The position numbers were made by a program, and so were the translations under genes. From contig CP141135.1 in assembly GCA_035236585.1 (NCBI GenBank), forward strand, positions 2,576,001 to 2,640,000: a stretch of 64,000 nt of DNA, written 5' to 3'. This document shows, one piece after another, positions 11,711-23,268 of the stretch (its first letter is position 1; every line of letters begins with the position of its first letter). The notes under the pieces were generated by a model. It saw only the letters and a program-made list of their open reading frames with translations. It made no database searches and was not told the origin of the DNA. The stretch is from Warburgia ugandensis. Lineage: Eukaryota; Streptophyta; Magnoliopsida; Canellales; Canellaceae.

Positions 11711-12899
11711 ATAAGAGAAAAAGGAAAAAACCCAAAGAGACAAGAAGACCGTTCCCAGCCCTCTCTAAGACATCTCTCCCAAATTTCTCTCTCAACGTCA
11801 CCTTAGTCTTCTTTGACCCTCGTTTTCTTCCCTGCATTGTCGCTATAATTCTCTCTGTTTTTACTAGTGAGGTTCCATTCCCTGTTTCATCGTTCTCCTT
11901 TGTTTCACTGGTTTTTCCGTGTTTCATCACTATGATCACTTGTTTCTCAATGTTTGCTCTGTTTTTCTCTTCTTTTCCAGTGTGTTTTCTCCTCTATTTC
12001 CTGCACGTTTTTTTTCCTGTTCCCATCATAGTTTTCTCCAATTTTCTTCACTTGCTTCTGGTTTCCCCCTTTTTTCCATTCTATTCATCATCATTTTCTT
12101 CCTCTATCTCCATTACCATTATGTTTCCCTCCATTTCCCAGTCCCTGTTTCAATCGTTTTCTACCATTGTATTCATTATTGGTTTCTCTTTTTCTTTTTA
12201 ACCGTAATTTTTTCCTATTGCTACCTTCCATTATTTTGGGAAAACCCAACTTCAGTTCACCCCAATCCCTCTCTTCTTCCCTTTGTTTCAAGTAGTTTCA
12301 AATATCTACAGAGAGAGCTGTTTGAAATAGCTTTCTGCATTTTTTTTCTTCATGTAAAAATGAGAAGTTTCAAGAATAATTTCAAAATTGCCCATAGCCG
12401 TACCGTTTTAGTTCCCGTTGTATCCTTATTTGTTTTTTTCTGATTCAATCCTTGAACTTTGTAGAGTTTATCCCTGTTTGTTTATAACTTAACTGAATCA
12501 ATGGTTCAACTTTAGCTGAAGGTTTATCTTAATTCCTATTTAATCTCTTTTCTGATTTCAATGGCACCATTAGATTTTTACTTAAATGTAAATCCTACAT
12601 GATCTATATGCTTGATCTTGCATCTTGAGTCCATATAGTCAATCAAAGTTATCTAAACCACAGTTTCATGCATCAATCCAGATCGTTTATTTTTTTAAAA
12701 TTTTACATAATGTCACCATTGAATCAACAATCAAGAACATTAGCGCTTGATTGGTTATTCTTGATTGGTGTGGGTTGATCTACTTGGATGTGATCTGATA
12801 TGGAGAATTTTACTACATGATGCAGCGATTGAGCTAGGAAAGTGAAATTTAGTTTGTATTTTGTTTTAATTCATTGTCATTTAAAATTTAAATTATGTA
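11711..12899. other. Pyrimidine-rich then AT-rich intergenic DNA
   Basis: About 11740-12420 is unusually T/C-rich on the plus strand and yields long low-complexity Phe/Ser frames that are not convincing genes. The rest is AT-rich. Nothing else recognised. Confidence 0.4.
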
Positions 12900-13626
12900 T
12901 TTTTTTAGTTGCAGAACTAAGACAGAATATATGGAATGCGATTTTAGCAAGGAGAGTAGGAGTGGAACACCAGTCAAGATTGATAACCAAGAAGTCCCCG
13001 TGAAAGATCACTTTCGGTACTTATGATCATTGATCCATGAGAGTGGAGAGATTGAGAGGGAGGTTACCCAGAGAATCCAAGCGAGTTGGAACAAATGGAA
13101 ATGTGTACCTGAAGTTTTATGTGATTGGCAGGTGTCACTCAAACTAAAAGGAAAATTCTATAAGATGGCTATAAGACTAGCAATGCTTTATGGATCAGAG
13201 TGTTAGGCAATTAAGGAATATCATACTTATAGGATGTGCATTGCATAAATGGGGATGTTGAGGTGGATGAGTGGTAAGACAAAAAAGGATAGAATTAGAA
13301 ATGAAAATATTATAGAAAATCTAGGGGTGACACCAATAGGTAACAAGATGAGAGAGACTAGACTTAGATAGTTTGACATGTTCAAAGGAGACCAACAACG
13401 GCATCGGTTAGAATGAGTGAGACAATACAAGTAAAAGGTTCTAAAAGGGCAAGGGGAAGGCTCAAAAGAACGTGGATAGAAGTGGTGAGGAAATATTTTA
13501 AAACTTTAGGACTAAATGAAGCCATGTATTTAATAGAGTAGAATGGATGAATAAGATTCATGTGGCCGACCCCTAATTAAGATAAGGTCTTGATGATGAT
13601 GATGATGATGATGTTTTTTTTAGTTG
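12900..13626 (+). mobile_element. 5'-truncated RTE-clade LINE, 12-bp target duplication
   Basis: The body at 12912-13614 matches the last 700 bp of the LINE at 3665-4918, from the 'gaactaagacagaatatatgg' block to ccgacccctaattaagataagg and a (GAT)n tail. Flanking copies of tttttttagttg (12900-12911 and 13615-13626) mark the insertion site. It carries only the C-terminal part of the RT protein, with stops and indels. It is shorter than the 3.6-kb copy because of deeper 5' truncation. Confidence 0.88.
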
Positions 13627-15166
13627 AGCAATAAATCTAAGTTTTTTTAGTGCATTGTTCTTTACTTATTTTAATTTATGTTAATTTTAATAATTTAAAT
13701 TTTATTTAAACTCCCACTTTCTAAGTTAAGACTTCGTGAGATCAACCTCTATTTGCACACATTATACTACATAGGCGATAGGCTATTCATCTTGTTAGCC
13801 TTGTCCTATATAGTTCATCTTGTTGGGTCTGCTTTGGATTGGCAAGCCATCATATTTCATAGTTGGTGGATGATTTGAGTCATGCTTTTTTTGTTTTCAA
13901 ATCTTGTCCCAATAGCATGGGTTGCTTTATGTGATTGAAAGCATTATCCACAAACAAAAAAATGGGTCAAAACCCTTCATTGGAAAAATTGAGAGAGAGA
14001 TCTCTCTCTCGGCAAAGAGCTTCATCCCTTTTTTCTTAGAAAATACTTTTCAATTGAAAAAAGTAACCATCCCATTTGGGGTCCTTTTATGGATGATCTT
14101 ATCCATTTATCGTATTAGCCTATCTTAGATTGGCAGTCACCAAATTTTATAATAGTTGGATGATTTGACCCATGTTATTTTCTGTTTTCAAATATAATCG
14201 TTGAAACTTTTAACTGAATAAGCTAGTAATTAAAACCCTCCAATGGGCATGAATTTTGAATGCTGTCTAAATAGGACAAGTTGGACAAGATGAATGGTCT
14301 AGGTCACCTAAATTTTGGGCCAACAACCAGCTAGAAAAACTCCTTTTCTTTTTCTTAATTTTTTTTTTACATTAACAAAAAAATGTTTTAAATATTAAAA
14401 GCATGAAAATATTAAAATAATCAGAGATGAAGCCCCAAACTAATGGAAGTATGCAACTTTAGGGTCTGAAGTGTTAGACACATACAATCCTTTCCGAATA
14501 TTTCATGGAATGATCCAACCATAGAGTAATATTTTACGACATTTCAATTAAACGATTAAATTCATATCATTTTAATGTTTTTCTTCTCATTTTATAATTT
14601 TTTCTTACCTTCTCATTCTAGAATCCAGACTTTGTACCTATACATGTCCCCAGTCATCAAAAGACAATGAAAAGAGATGGCCATTAAAAACGAAAAACCT
14701 GATATGTCCTCTTTCCTTTTCATTGACATAGCATTCACGAAGATTGCATCAATTACAGTATTCAAAGGGCCTCGAGTGAGAACATTTCAAAGGTAGAAGT
14801 CCTTTGGATGTTAGTAACTGTTAGAAATGCTATTTAGAATACAAGATATACCTTATCATAAAATCTCACATTATCCCTCAATTTACTGCTGGATTTCATT
14901 ATTTCAGTTGTAACATATTTACTTGATTATAGCTTTCTTGCGATACTAGAATTGATCTTATCCAATGATAATCAACCATTCTTTTCTTCTGCAACAACAC
15001 ATAGTTATACAGTCTATATATTCAGAGTAATACAATCATATGACCATCAAGAGGAATTACATTCCTTTCGTGGTCTGATATCCATTGCAGAGGGTTTTTC
15101 TTCTTCTTCTTTCCCTTGACCCGTGTAGTTCTTAACTTATCATGCCATTGAATTTTAGTTTGTCTC
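13627..15166. other. Intergenic; two diverged copies of a ~90-bp block
   Basis: A block around 13840-13912 (ttggattggcaagccatc ... gttggtggatgatttgag ... ttgttttcaaat) recurs, diverged, at about 14125-14205. Both are in the same orientation. Otherwise AT-rich DNA without a recognisable gene. Confidence 0.4.
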
Positions 15167-15391
15167 TGTTGGAAATGCACAATAATACCGGGATAACAGA
15201 GTCAATATTGCCTGCTGAAGCCGGTGCTATAGTTAACAATCTCCGGTCAGAATTCGGTGTCGGAACTACATAGCTATAATTATGTAGGAATTCTTAAATA
15301 CAGGCAACATGTAGCATCTATATATACCTGGCTGTATTACTCTTTGAAATATACAAGTAAAGAAGTAGGTTCAACATTGTATCAGGGCAAG
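15167..15391 (+). mobile_element. Copia-type LTR with adjoining primer-binding site (partial element)
   Basis: A 210-bp unit starts tgttggaaatgcac and ends ggttcaaca at 15376, with a TATA-like ctatatatacc at about 15320. It is followed at 15378 by tgtatcagggc, a slightly decayed form of the initiator-Met primer-binding site tggtatcagagc. This is how a short copia LTR meets its internal region. I found no second LTR and no gag/pol downstream, so only the 5' end remains or the rest is decayed beyond reading. Confidence 0.5.
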
Positions 15392-16428
15392 TCTAAGAGC
15401 AATCTTGAAGATTTGTTGCTCCATTGCACAGATCGATCGACAAGGTCTCAATCCCTTTTCACGGAATGATCGATCTGCCATCCCGTAGTAGAAATGCAAC
15501 GATCTCATCTGCAATGGTATTATTAGATCAATCTGATCTATAGAAAATTCCTTCTTATATAATCCAGATCCAGCGTCTCCATCTTTGTCATCTTCGGTAC
15601 CACTTCTTTGTGTTTCTAGTTGCTCCATAGCAGAGCATTGTTGTTCTGTCTCGGTACACAAATCAACCTAATCTGTTGCTCCATGGCAAAAATCTATCTA
15701 TGAAGCATGGTCCAGATCATCAACACAAGCAAGCCACCGATACCGGATTCTGACGATACATCTAACGTGGAATCACGTGCACAGATATGATAACACGATA
15801 TCCGTATAATTGATCTCATTCGTCAATGAAACGAAGATTTTGATCTGGTTTTTGCTTCTATGATAAGCTAGCAAAATTGTCAGATCTCAATCTCTGCTTT
15901 AATAAGTCCCTCTATTAAGATCAAGTAATGTTTTTGCTCTTCGCCAGGTACATACTCCGCATCAACAGTCGACAATCGATCTTTTACTCGCTCGAAACAG
16001 TTCAAAGAGAGAATAACTTTCTTCAAATCGTGCCTTTCAATAGAAGTTGAAGGCTGGAGACCGAATTCCTAAAACATCTATGGCCAAGTCAAGCAGAATT
16101 TCGTCACAACACGGCTTACGGCCGGCGGGTATCCTCTGCATACCTTTTATGGTGCAGTTCGTCGGAAAGCTTTCTTCTTTTGTTCTTCTTTTTAACCGTT
16201 GAAAAGTAGTTAGCCGTAGAAGGGAGCGACGGTGAGGTTTCTCATTGCGGCTTCTTCTGGCCAAAGTCAGCAACCAGAACAAATAAAGAGAGTCAAAATC
16301 ATTGATATACTCTTCCGACTACACCCAAAATAAAGAATCAGATCTCAAATCTAAAGTCTATATCACCTTCATATAAGCTTTGCCCTCTGTATCACCTACT
16401 TCACCCTCCTGCTGCATGCCACAAACCG
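15392..16428. other. Unassigned sequence downstream of the copia LTR
   Basis: Contains two related 'ttgctccatggcaaaaatc/ttgctccattgcacagatc' blocks near 15415 and 15675, plausibly leader or gag debris of the element to the left. No readable protein domain. Confidence 0.3.
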
Positions 16429-16665
16429 ATGGCACCTAAAGGTACAGTTGCCATCGGTGGAAAATCCAATACCGGAGGGGTACAAGGAGTGCATTTCAGT
16501 GGAATTAGGAAGAGGCAATGGGGGAGATATGCAGCTGAGATTAGGTATCCTGACAAGAAAAGTCGTGTCTTTCTTGGTATTTTTGACATGGCAGAAGAAG
16601 CGACCACCGCCTCATTCCATAAGGAAATGGCAGGTAGCGTATATAGTGATTTGAGAGAAAACTGA
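16429..16665 (+). pseudogene. AP2/ERF transcription factor fragment
   Basis: The 78-codon frame starts at an ATG. It contains [20 protein letters not shown] followed by [17 protein letters not shown], which are the YRG and RAYD-side elements of an AP2/ERF DNA-binding domain (family form: HFRG-V/I-RKRPWGR-AAEIRDP ... R-V-W-LGTFDTAEEAA). The usual RAYD end is missing. After about residue 62 the similarity stops, then TGA at 16663-16665. Substitutions at conserved sites (R to S in HFRG, P to Q in KRPW, D to Y after EIR) and the missing C-terminal half point to a decayed copy. It lies about 1 kb after a copia LTR; whether it was carried there is unknown. Confidence 0.7.
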
Positions 16666-17427
16666 GAAAAAAGGAGAAAAAGGATAAGTAAAAGCCAATG
16701 GAACAGGAGCTGTTTCCTCCAGCTGATCCACCAGACCATAAACCCTTCTCATCGATCCATTGGCGTGAATCCTTGGAGAAGAGATTGAGAACCAGTTGAA
16801 GCCGGCATTGCCCTGAGTTTTTGTTGTTCCGTTGGATGACAAAGAAATCTCCACCAAAGGCCGATCTGGTGCTCATAACTATGTGTTCGTCATTCAAGAA
16901 AAACCATGATAAACACCAGTGAACGAACCTCTATAAACTAATAACATTAAAATTGAAGATTTTCAATGTAGTAGCCTTGTAGCTACCCACTTGGAAAGAT
17001 CTTACCGATGCATCTGATTACTGTGTTTAGATATTCCATACACAAAAAATTATGACAAATGAAATATTTGGGTGTCCCATAAACTATTCCTTCTTATCCC
17101 TGAATGTATATACAAAATTTCTAACCATCTTTTTCCAGTGAGCCAAAGCACAGCTCTGCAGATATTAGTGTCATTCAGTGTGCGTGCATTTTGCCGAAGT
17201 TTGTTAATTTATCTCCGTGGCGGATGTTGGGACGGGACATCTTGTATTAATTTAGCGATATGTACTAGTTCATAAAAGTTTACCAATCACAAATCATCAA
17301 GTGTCAGTTCGTCTATGTACTGGTTAGAAGCAAAATAAATAGTTTTTCTACTCTCTATGCATGCACTATTTATATTACTAGAACGAGAGATACTGGTAGG
17401 TAACAGGGCAAAATCTTTTGTACGTAG
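16666..17427. other. Unassigned sequence after the ERF fragment
   Basis: May include further ERF gene debris near 16690-16910, but no conserved motif can be assigned. The rest is plain intergenic DNA. Confidence 0.3.
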
Positions 17428-17642
17428 TTCATTGCATTTAGAAGGAGAGCCTTACTGCTCCGGGAGAATTGTCATTATGTGACCTTTGAGGTCATAGGTT
17501 CAAGACGTGAAAATAGCCTTCTGCAAAAAATGTAAGATAAAATTGCATACTATGAGCCCTTATAGTTCACCTCTTCTCCAGACCCTACATATGCGGAAGC
17601 TTCGTACACTGAACTGCCCTTTTTTATTTAATTCATTGCATT
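17428..17642 (+). mobile_element. Au-type SINE, full length but diverged, with target duplication
   Basis: The body runs from a degenerate gaaggagagcctt to the ctgccctttttt end. It carries the Pol III B box ggttcaagac at about 17508, cttctgcaaaaaatg, and the 3' block ccagaccctacatatgcggaagcttcgt. Copies of ttcattgcatt at 17428-17438 and 17632-17642 flank it. It is the most diverged of the near-full-length copies here, hence probably old. Confidence 0.85.
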
Positions 17643-18111
17643 GGTCAGAGGAATCGGTTTTCAGTAGTTCTTTGGTGCTTGCGTGAGCCAGAAAGTACAG
17701 TCAGCGAGAGACCATCAACTGTAGTGCGACTATTACGCTGAGGTAGCTCACCAGAATAGTGCAATGGCTGGGGTCAATGAGATGAATGGTCTTGATAAGA
17801 AGACACATATTAAGTGCTGATTTGGTTTCTAGTTGTCAATTTTGTTCCATTTTGCTGGAATTTCCAAAATGTGCCGTTCCGGTGTGGAAAAAGGAACGAG
17901 ATTGACCTTAAAAAATTCTAATGAAATCCAGTCCATTTCATTCGTTCTGTCTTTTCGGTCTAAAATTTTGGTAAATTATGATATTTTGTACTATTATCTT
18001 TTGTTTTTTGAACGTAAAAGTTCTAATACAATGACCAAAATTTATGGAAATCAGTTGTTCCATTCTACTAGCGAAAACAGAATAGCTACTAAACAAGAAC
18101 TGATAGTTATG
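17643..18111. other. Unassigned spacer
   Basis: The frame at 17833-18189 looks open but has no family resemblance and overlaps the next MITE-like element. Nothing else recognised. Confidence 0.3.
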
Positions 18112-18326
18112 ATTTGGTTGGCAGGAAATGAATGGAAATTGATTTCCATGGGAAAAGGCATTATCTGGGGAAAGGGTTTTGTAAACTGAATTGCCCCGAA
18201 GACCCAAGTTTTACACCCACGTAAGGTTTTTGTATCTTCAGTTTAGATCAATTTCAAGCCATAAAATAATTTTCATGAAGAATTTTCTTTTCATAAAAAT
18301 TAATTTCCATCCATTTCCAACCAAAT
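18112..18326. mobile_element. MITE-like element with ~30-bp imperfect inverted ends
   Basis: The left end atttggttggcaggaaatga (18112-18131) is an imperfect inverted copy of the right end (tccatccatttccaaccaaat, about 18306-18326). The outer ten bases pair perfectly (18112-18121 with 18317-18326). The interior is about 150 bp and non-coding. Related sequence ending ttgccaaccaaac occurs near 18841-18855, suggesting a second, partial copy. The superfamily cannot be set because no clean target duplication is visible. Confidence 0.45.
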
Positions 18327-18387
18327 ATACCTTAAGAATTTGAGTAATAGGGTACTACAGCATTTGTGTTTATCAATTTGGTGAACC

Positions 18388-18487
18388 ATCGTGTGCCAAG
18401 CAATTGTGGCCCGCCCCTTCCCCAGACCCCGCATAGGCGGGAGCTTTGTGCACTGGGGCTGCCCTTTTTTATCGTGTGCCAAGCAAT
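18388..18487 (+). mobile_element. Extremely 5'-truncated Au SINE (66 bp) with perfect 17-bp target duplication
   Basis: Only the last part of the Au SINE is present (18405-18470: tgtggcccgccccttcccc ... gggctgccctttttt). It is flanked by identical atcgtgtgccaagcaat at 18388-18404 and 18471-18487. The perfect repeats show that the short piece is an insertion in its own right, not a remnant of a longer copy. Confidence 0.93.
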
Positions 18488-19133
18488 GCAATCCCAATTT
18501 GGCCCTGACTCTGCATACGAGACTGCAAGCCCAAGCAAAGAGTATTGATCTATGCAGTTCCATGTAGGCTTCACTTTTGCATGAAAACTTTGAATAATCC
18601 AACCTGTCCATCTGATTGCTCCAGTGAGAACTAGGCTTGACTTAGTTACTAGTGCCCCTATTCCGTCTTCACCCACTTGCCGGCCTATGAATCCATTCGA
18701 ACAGGCCAGCAGGAGGAAAGTAGGAAACATGCCCAAGTTCAAGTCTGCCCACTTTCAGTGAAAAGTGTTTTACGCCTTCCCGGCTTACAACACGTTTCAT
18801 AAATAATTTCCTTTCCTCTGGAAACCAATTTTCATCCATTTCTTGCCAACCAAACAAGCATGCACTAGAGTGTTAGGCATAGAAAATTCCATCTAGACAA
18901 TAAACTCCTAGCGCCACTGCGTGATCAGGGTCCGAGTCGATATGGATGGGTGCATGTGTTTCTAACTGAAAAAAATCGCTTTCCCTAGAAAACGCACTTT
19001 CTTACTAATCGAACATGTCCTCAGGTTTGTTGTTGTAATGTTTCACATAATATCAGATCGACGGCCGAGATCAACTCCACTGGTTATCTGCAACCGGGCA
19101 AAACAGAAAAACAAGTTCACAGCCAAGAGCATC
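18488..19133. other. Unassigned spacer with a partial MITE-like end
   Basis: Contains the ttgccaaccaaac end near 18841-18855 related to the 18112-18326 element; otherwise no recognised feature. Confidence 0.3.
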
Positions 19134-19323
19134 AAGAACACATCGTGGGTCAAAAAAGGGGCAGCCCCAGTACACAAAGCTCCCGCCTATACGGGGTCCG
19201 GAGAAGGTGCAGGCCACAATGGCCTAAAGTAGGCAGCCTTACCTTGCATTTTGGCAAGAGGCTGATTCTCCGCCTTGAACCTGTGACTTCAAGGTCACAT
19301 GACCTCAAGACCACACCGTGGGT
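19134..19323 (-). mobile_element. Au SINE, minus orientation, lightly 5'-truncated
   Basis: On the minus strand the body (19306-19151) runs from the tgaggtcatgtgacc region, lacking roughly the first 25 nt, to ggggctgcccctttttt. The B box region and the cctcttgccaaaatgcaaggtaag block are clear. Flanks aagaacacatcgtgggt (19134-19150) and aagaccacaccgtgggt (19307-19323) are a 15/17 target duplication, which agrees with some age. Confidence 0.88.
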
Positions 19324-22143
19324 ATGGATATGAAACCACTTGAATCATTGGGAGGTCATAGAAAATACTTAAACAAAATCTGGACACCTTAGGACGGTTT
19401 GACAAGGGCATGCCAGACCATGTATTAAATTATCCATGAAGATTGATTTTTTGCTGCTATTTGCAGCCTTACTATGTAGATAAATTTATTCTAACACATA
19501 CAAAATAGTGCTAAAAGATGGAACTGTTAGTTATTGAGTAATTTTATCTATGTTCTAAGGCTGCATATAGCAAGTGAAACAAGACATGGATTGTTATCTT
19601 CATCTTTACTAACTGCCATTTAAACCTCTCTCCATCCACTGTGTCGAGCTTGCAGAGTGGTTTAAGTTGTAACATTCCAAGGCGCTAGGATCATAAAAAC
19701 TGTTTAATTTCCTCATTTCTGTCTGAATATCTGATTTCAGCAAACCTAGCGGCAGCTGATAAGATTCTTCTGCAAGCTTCCTTTGCTCTTGCTAACAGAA
19801 ACATTCTGGTTACTGGTCTGCTAATGACTCATGATCTCTCAGTCAAGCTTCTACTTATCTTACGCAACATCGTCTTTCGTTGAATGCCAGCGTACTGTTG
19901 AAAGAGCTTTCATAGGTTTCTGTCTTCCTTACCTCATCATCTGATACCACCATAGAGTAGTAACCTGCAAGTTATAGAACTTTTGATTCTTCTGTTGGAA
20001 GCTGGCATTTGCCACCCTATTCTTCTTGTGCTAGAGTCGATAAAAATTGCTCTGCTTTCAGGCCGACTTTCAATAAGCTTATGCGAGACTGGTCAACTGA
20101 CTGTGAACTGCTTATTAAACTTGTACATAGATGGAGCTTATTGCTATAGAGCCTCAACCTTTCTATCCAATGTAGCTTCATGCTCAAAGAGAAAGAAGAA
20201 GAATGAGACAGAGGCAATATGAGGAAGCAGTAAAATTACCTTGACTGCCAAGAATCAGCAACTAAAGAAATAGAGACTGAACTCACCAAAGAACGTACCA
20301 CCAGCTTGGTCCACAAGCTTAAAACGCCCTCCCCCAACAATCCCATTCACAGTTTCAACATCACAGATTCACAATTACCAGACTTCTTGTAAAACAAATC
20401 CTCCCCCCATATCACCGTATAATTAGTCTAGGAGCTTTTTGGCAAGTATTTGTTTTCTTTTGTTCTTTAGTAAGATAAAAATTATGGCAGGAGTAGAGAT
20501 TGCTCCACAGACGGTACAAAGCATTTACACCCTTCATTATAAGCCCATCCACAACATCATGTGGCTTTGGGATATACGACTAAAGAACATTTACATAAGA
20601 AAAAGTACCTAATTAAATCCTAAAATTTCATGAACCTGGAGATGTGGCATCAATACTACATTTAGCTGAACCTAATTCTACTATAAGAATGCTATACATG
20701 GTCCTTGATGACAGTTTAATGCACATCCAGAGTGCATGCACCCCCACCTCATTTGAGTCTTTACGGCAGAAAGATCTGGAGAATGCAATTACATTATCAT
20801 CCTTGTGATCTCTCAATGCACCACTAACACATCAGGTGCCTGGTTGCTGGTTGATGTCCCATAAACATATTTGCGTGAGACAATCATCAGGCATGATGCC
20901 CTTTGTCTCCTCTACCCACTTCATCATGAATAACTCCAGTGCCCTCTCTCCATGTTCCTAGCAGAATCTTGGACTGAGGGTTCAGTAAACTCTTTCTATG
21001 CACTTTCCCCCATCTTAGAATGAGTCTTTACTTCTAAGAGACCCCTTCCGCCCAATTTCTCCTTATCCATCAAAAGGCTGCAACTGCTTTGAAATCCAAA
21101 TAGACCAAGCAATGGAAAGAAAGGGATCATGTCAATTGAGGTTGTTCCTTGTAAGCAAATAATGAGTTTGTAATCCAAAGAAAATAAGTCAAACCCTACT
21201 AAATTCCAGCACATATGCCAACTGATGCAAATCTCCCAGATCGCTTCTGCTGGTAAGAAGTCTAAAAAGTCAAATAGAAATTATAAGAGGAGCCTCCATT
21301 TAAGTGAAAAAGTGCAAATTCATAAAAATATCCATACACTTTGCTTCATCTGGATATGGCATCACTTCTAATTACATGGAAAGTTGATGTAAGATTAACA
21401 ACAAGCATATTCAACTTGCAGTTCCCCCATGCATCAAATTTCCACCGCCCTTAAATCAGTACTGCAAGGACCACCTCCGCAAGGCTACACAACCATACCT
21501 TTTCATTTGTTTCCTGCCTTTGCTGAATGACATCTGCAAATACATAAGTTTCATTCATATCCTCCCGAATGAACTCAGAAAGTCCCAACTTCAAAATTTG
21601 AGGCAAACAGTATCAATGTCCTTAAAAAGATCCCAGCTGCAAACATTATTCTGACCCCAACTTCAAATGATCTTCAATTAAGTAAGGATGACTGATGGTA
21701 CCCTTCTTACTCATAAACCAGTCGGCCAACTACAGACGAAGAAGCTATGCTTTGATTGTCAAATGCTCAAGACAAAAATTGTGAAATTAACTGGACTGTG
21801 CAATTTCTTACCAGCAGGAGTAATGAGGACTTGAGCCGAACGGCAGGGTACATCACAAAGTCTCCATAAACATTATCATGGTACATGAACTTCAAGATTG
21901 AATTTTGGGAGTTCTACAAGACACTGAATACATTTTCACTGGGCATTCACCGTTCTAATAGTGCTCGTGCACTAGAAAGCTATCAGTGCTTTACCCATTG
22001 TTCAGTCATAAAATGTCAATGATCAGGTCCTCTTAAAACACCCTCAAGCAAAGTTTGGTTCATGATGTTTCTACTAGAGGTCACCAAGTTCTCAAGTCTA
22101 TAGCATTCAGGATAAAAGAATTCCCAAGTCTTAAAAATTGGAG
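19324..22143. other. Long gene-free stretch
   Basis: Read on both strands for exons. Short minus-strand segments near 19740-20230 have splice-like edges (for example tgcag before 19974 and gtaagg after 19942), but no family could be assigned and frames do not join. No mobile element ends were found. I treat it as unassigned intergenic DNA. Confidence 0.35.
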
Positions 22144-22367
22144 GATGCCACTTGAAAGCCTTCTCGTGGGCTTAAAACCGCCATCTAAAAAATCTCAATA
22201 AGGAATTCATATTATGCAAAGAGGCATTGCTTTTGCTTATTTTTAGCGATACCAAGATGCCACTTGAAAGCCTTCTCATGTGCTTAAAACCACAATCTAA
22301 AAAAGCTCAATAAGGAATTCATATTATGTGAGGGGACCTTGCTTTTGCTTAATTTTAGCGATACCAA
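22144..22367. repeat. Tandem duplication, 2 x 112 bp
   Basis: The unit gatgccacttgaaagccttc ... ttttagcgataccaa occurs at 22144-22255 and 22256-22367 with about a dozen differences, so the event is older than the 135-bp and 195-bp duplications elsewhere in the window. Confidence 0.93.
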
Positions 22368-22497
22368 TAATCAAATAAGTCTTTTTTGGACCTCAAATAT
22401 ATATCTAGCCCATTATCTATGACTAGCAACTCTATGTCAAGGTCATCATCAATATCAACAGAATAATCACTATCATGGCGAGACTGGTGATTTTCCT

Positions 22498-23268
22498 GTC
22501 ACTGTAAGATTATTCCAAGGATCAGCATTGAGCTCATACCTTTTCACATTGGTTATGGATGAGTTAACAAAACATCTGCACGAGGAAATTCCCTAGTGCA
22601 TGCTATTTGCAGATGATATAGTCTTACTTGATGAGACAAGGGACGGTATAAACATAAAGCTAGAGTTATGGAGAGAAGCATTATAATCTAAAGGATTTAA
22701 AATTAGCCGAGCTAAGACATAATATATGGAATGTAATTTTAGCAAGGAGAGGAGTGGAACACCAGTCAAGATTGATAACCAAGAAGTCTCCGTAAAAGAC
22801 TACTTTCGGTACTTGAGAGGGAGGTTACCCAAAGAATCCAAGCGAGTTAGAACAAATGGAGATGTGCATCTGGAGTTTTGTGTGATAGGCGGGTGCCACT
22901 CAAACTAAAAGAAAAATTCTATAGGATGGCCATAAGGCTGGCCATGCTCTATAGATCAGAGTGTTGGGCAGTTAAAGAACATTATGATCATAGAATGAGT
23001 ATCGCAGAAATGAGGATGTTGAGATGAATGAGTGGTAAGATAAAAAAGGATAGAATTAGAAATGAAAATATTAGAGGAAATTTAGGAGTAGCACCAATAG
23101 ATAACAAGATGAGGGAGATTAGACTGAGATGGTTTGGACATATTCAAAAGAGACCAACAACGGCACCAATTAGAAGGAGTGAGGCAATACAAGTAGAAGG
23201 TTCTAAAAGGGTAAGGGAAAGGCCCAAAAGAATGTGGATAGAAGTGGTGTAGAAAGATTTAAAAACTG
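22498..23268 (+). mobile_element. RTE-clade LINE fragment lacking both ends
   Basis: This matches the LINE at 3665-4918 from the middle of RT through the C-terminal block and stops abruptly inside 'agatttaaaaact', about 100 bp before the family 3' end. It keeps a readable catalytic box ([12 protein letters not shown], about 22599-22634), which is broken in the 3.6-kb copy. It also has the thumb block KMREIRLRWFGHIQKRP at 23028-23252. The absence of the (GAT)n tail and of target repeats suggests a later deletion. Confidence 0.85.

Noticed and set aside
11919-12443. 174-codon frame as a membrane protein
   Set aside because: The Phe/Ser/Leu-rich product is what pyrimidine-rich DNA gives; no start support, no domain.
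19740-20230. Minus-strand exon-like segments with splice-like edges
   Set aside because: Frames do not join, no protein family recognised, splice signals of this quality occur by chance.
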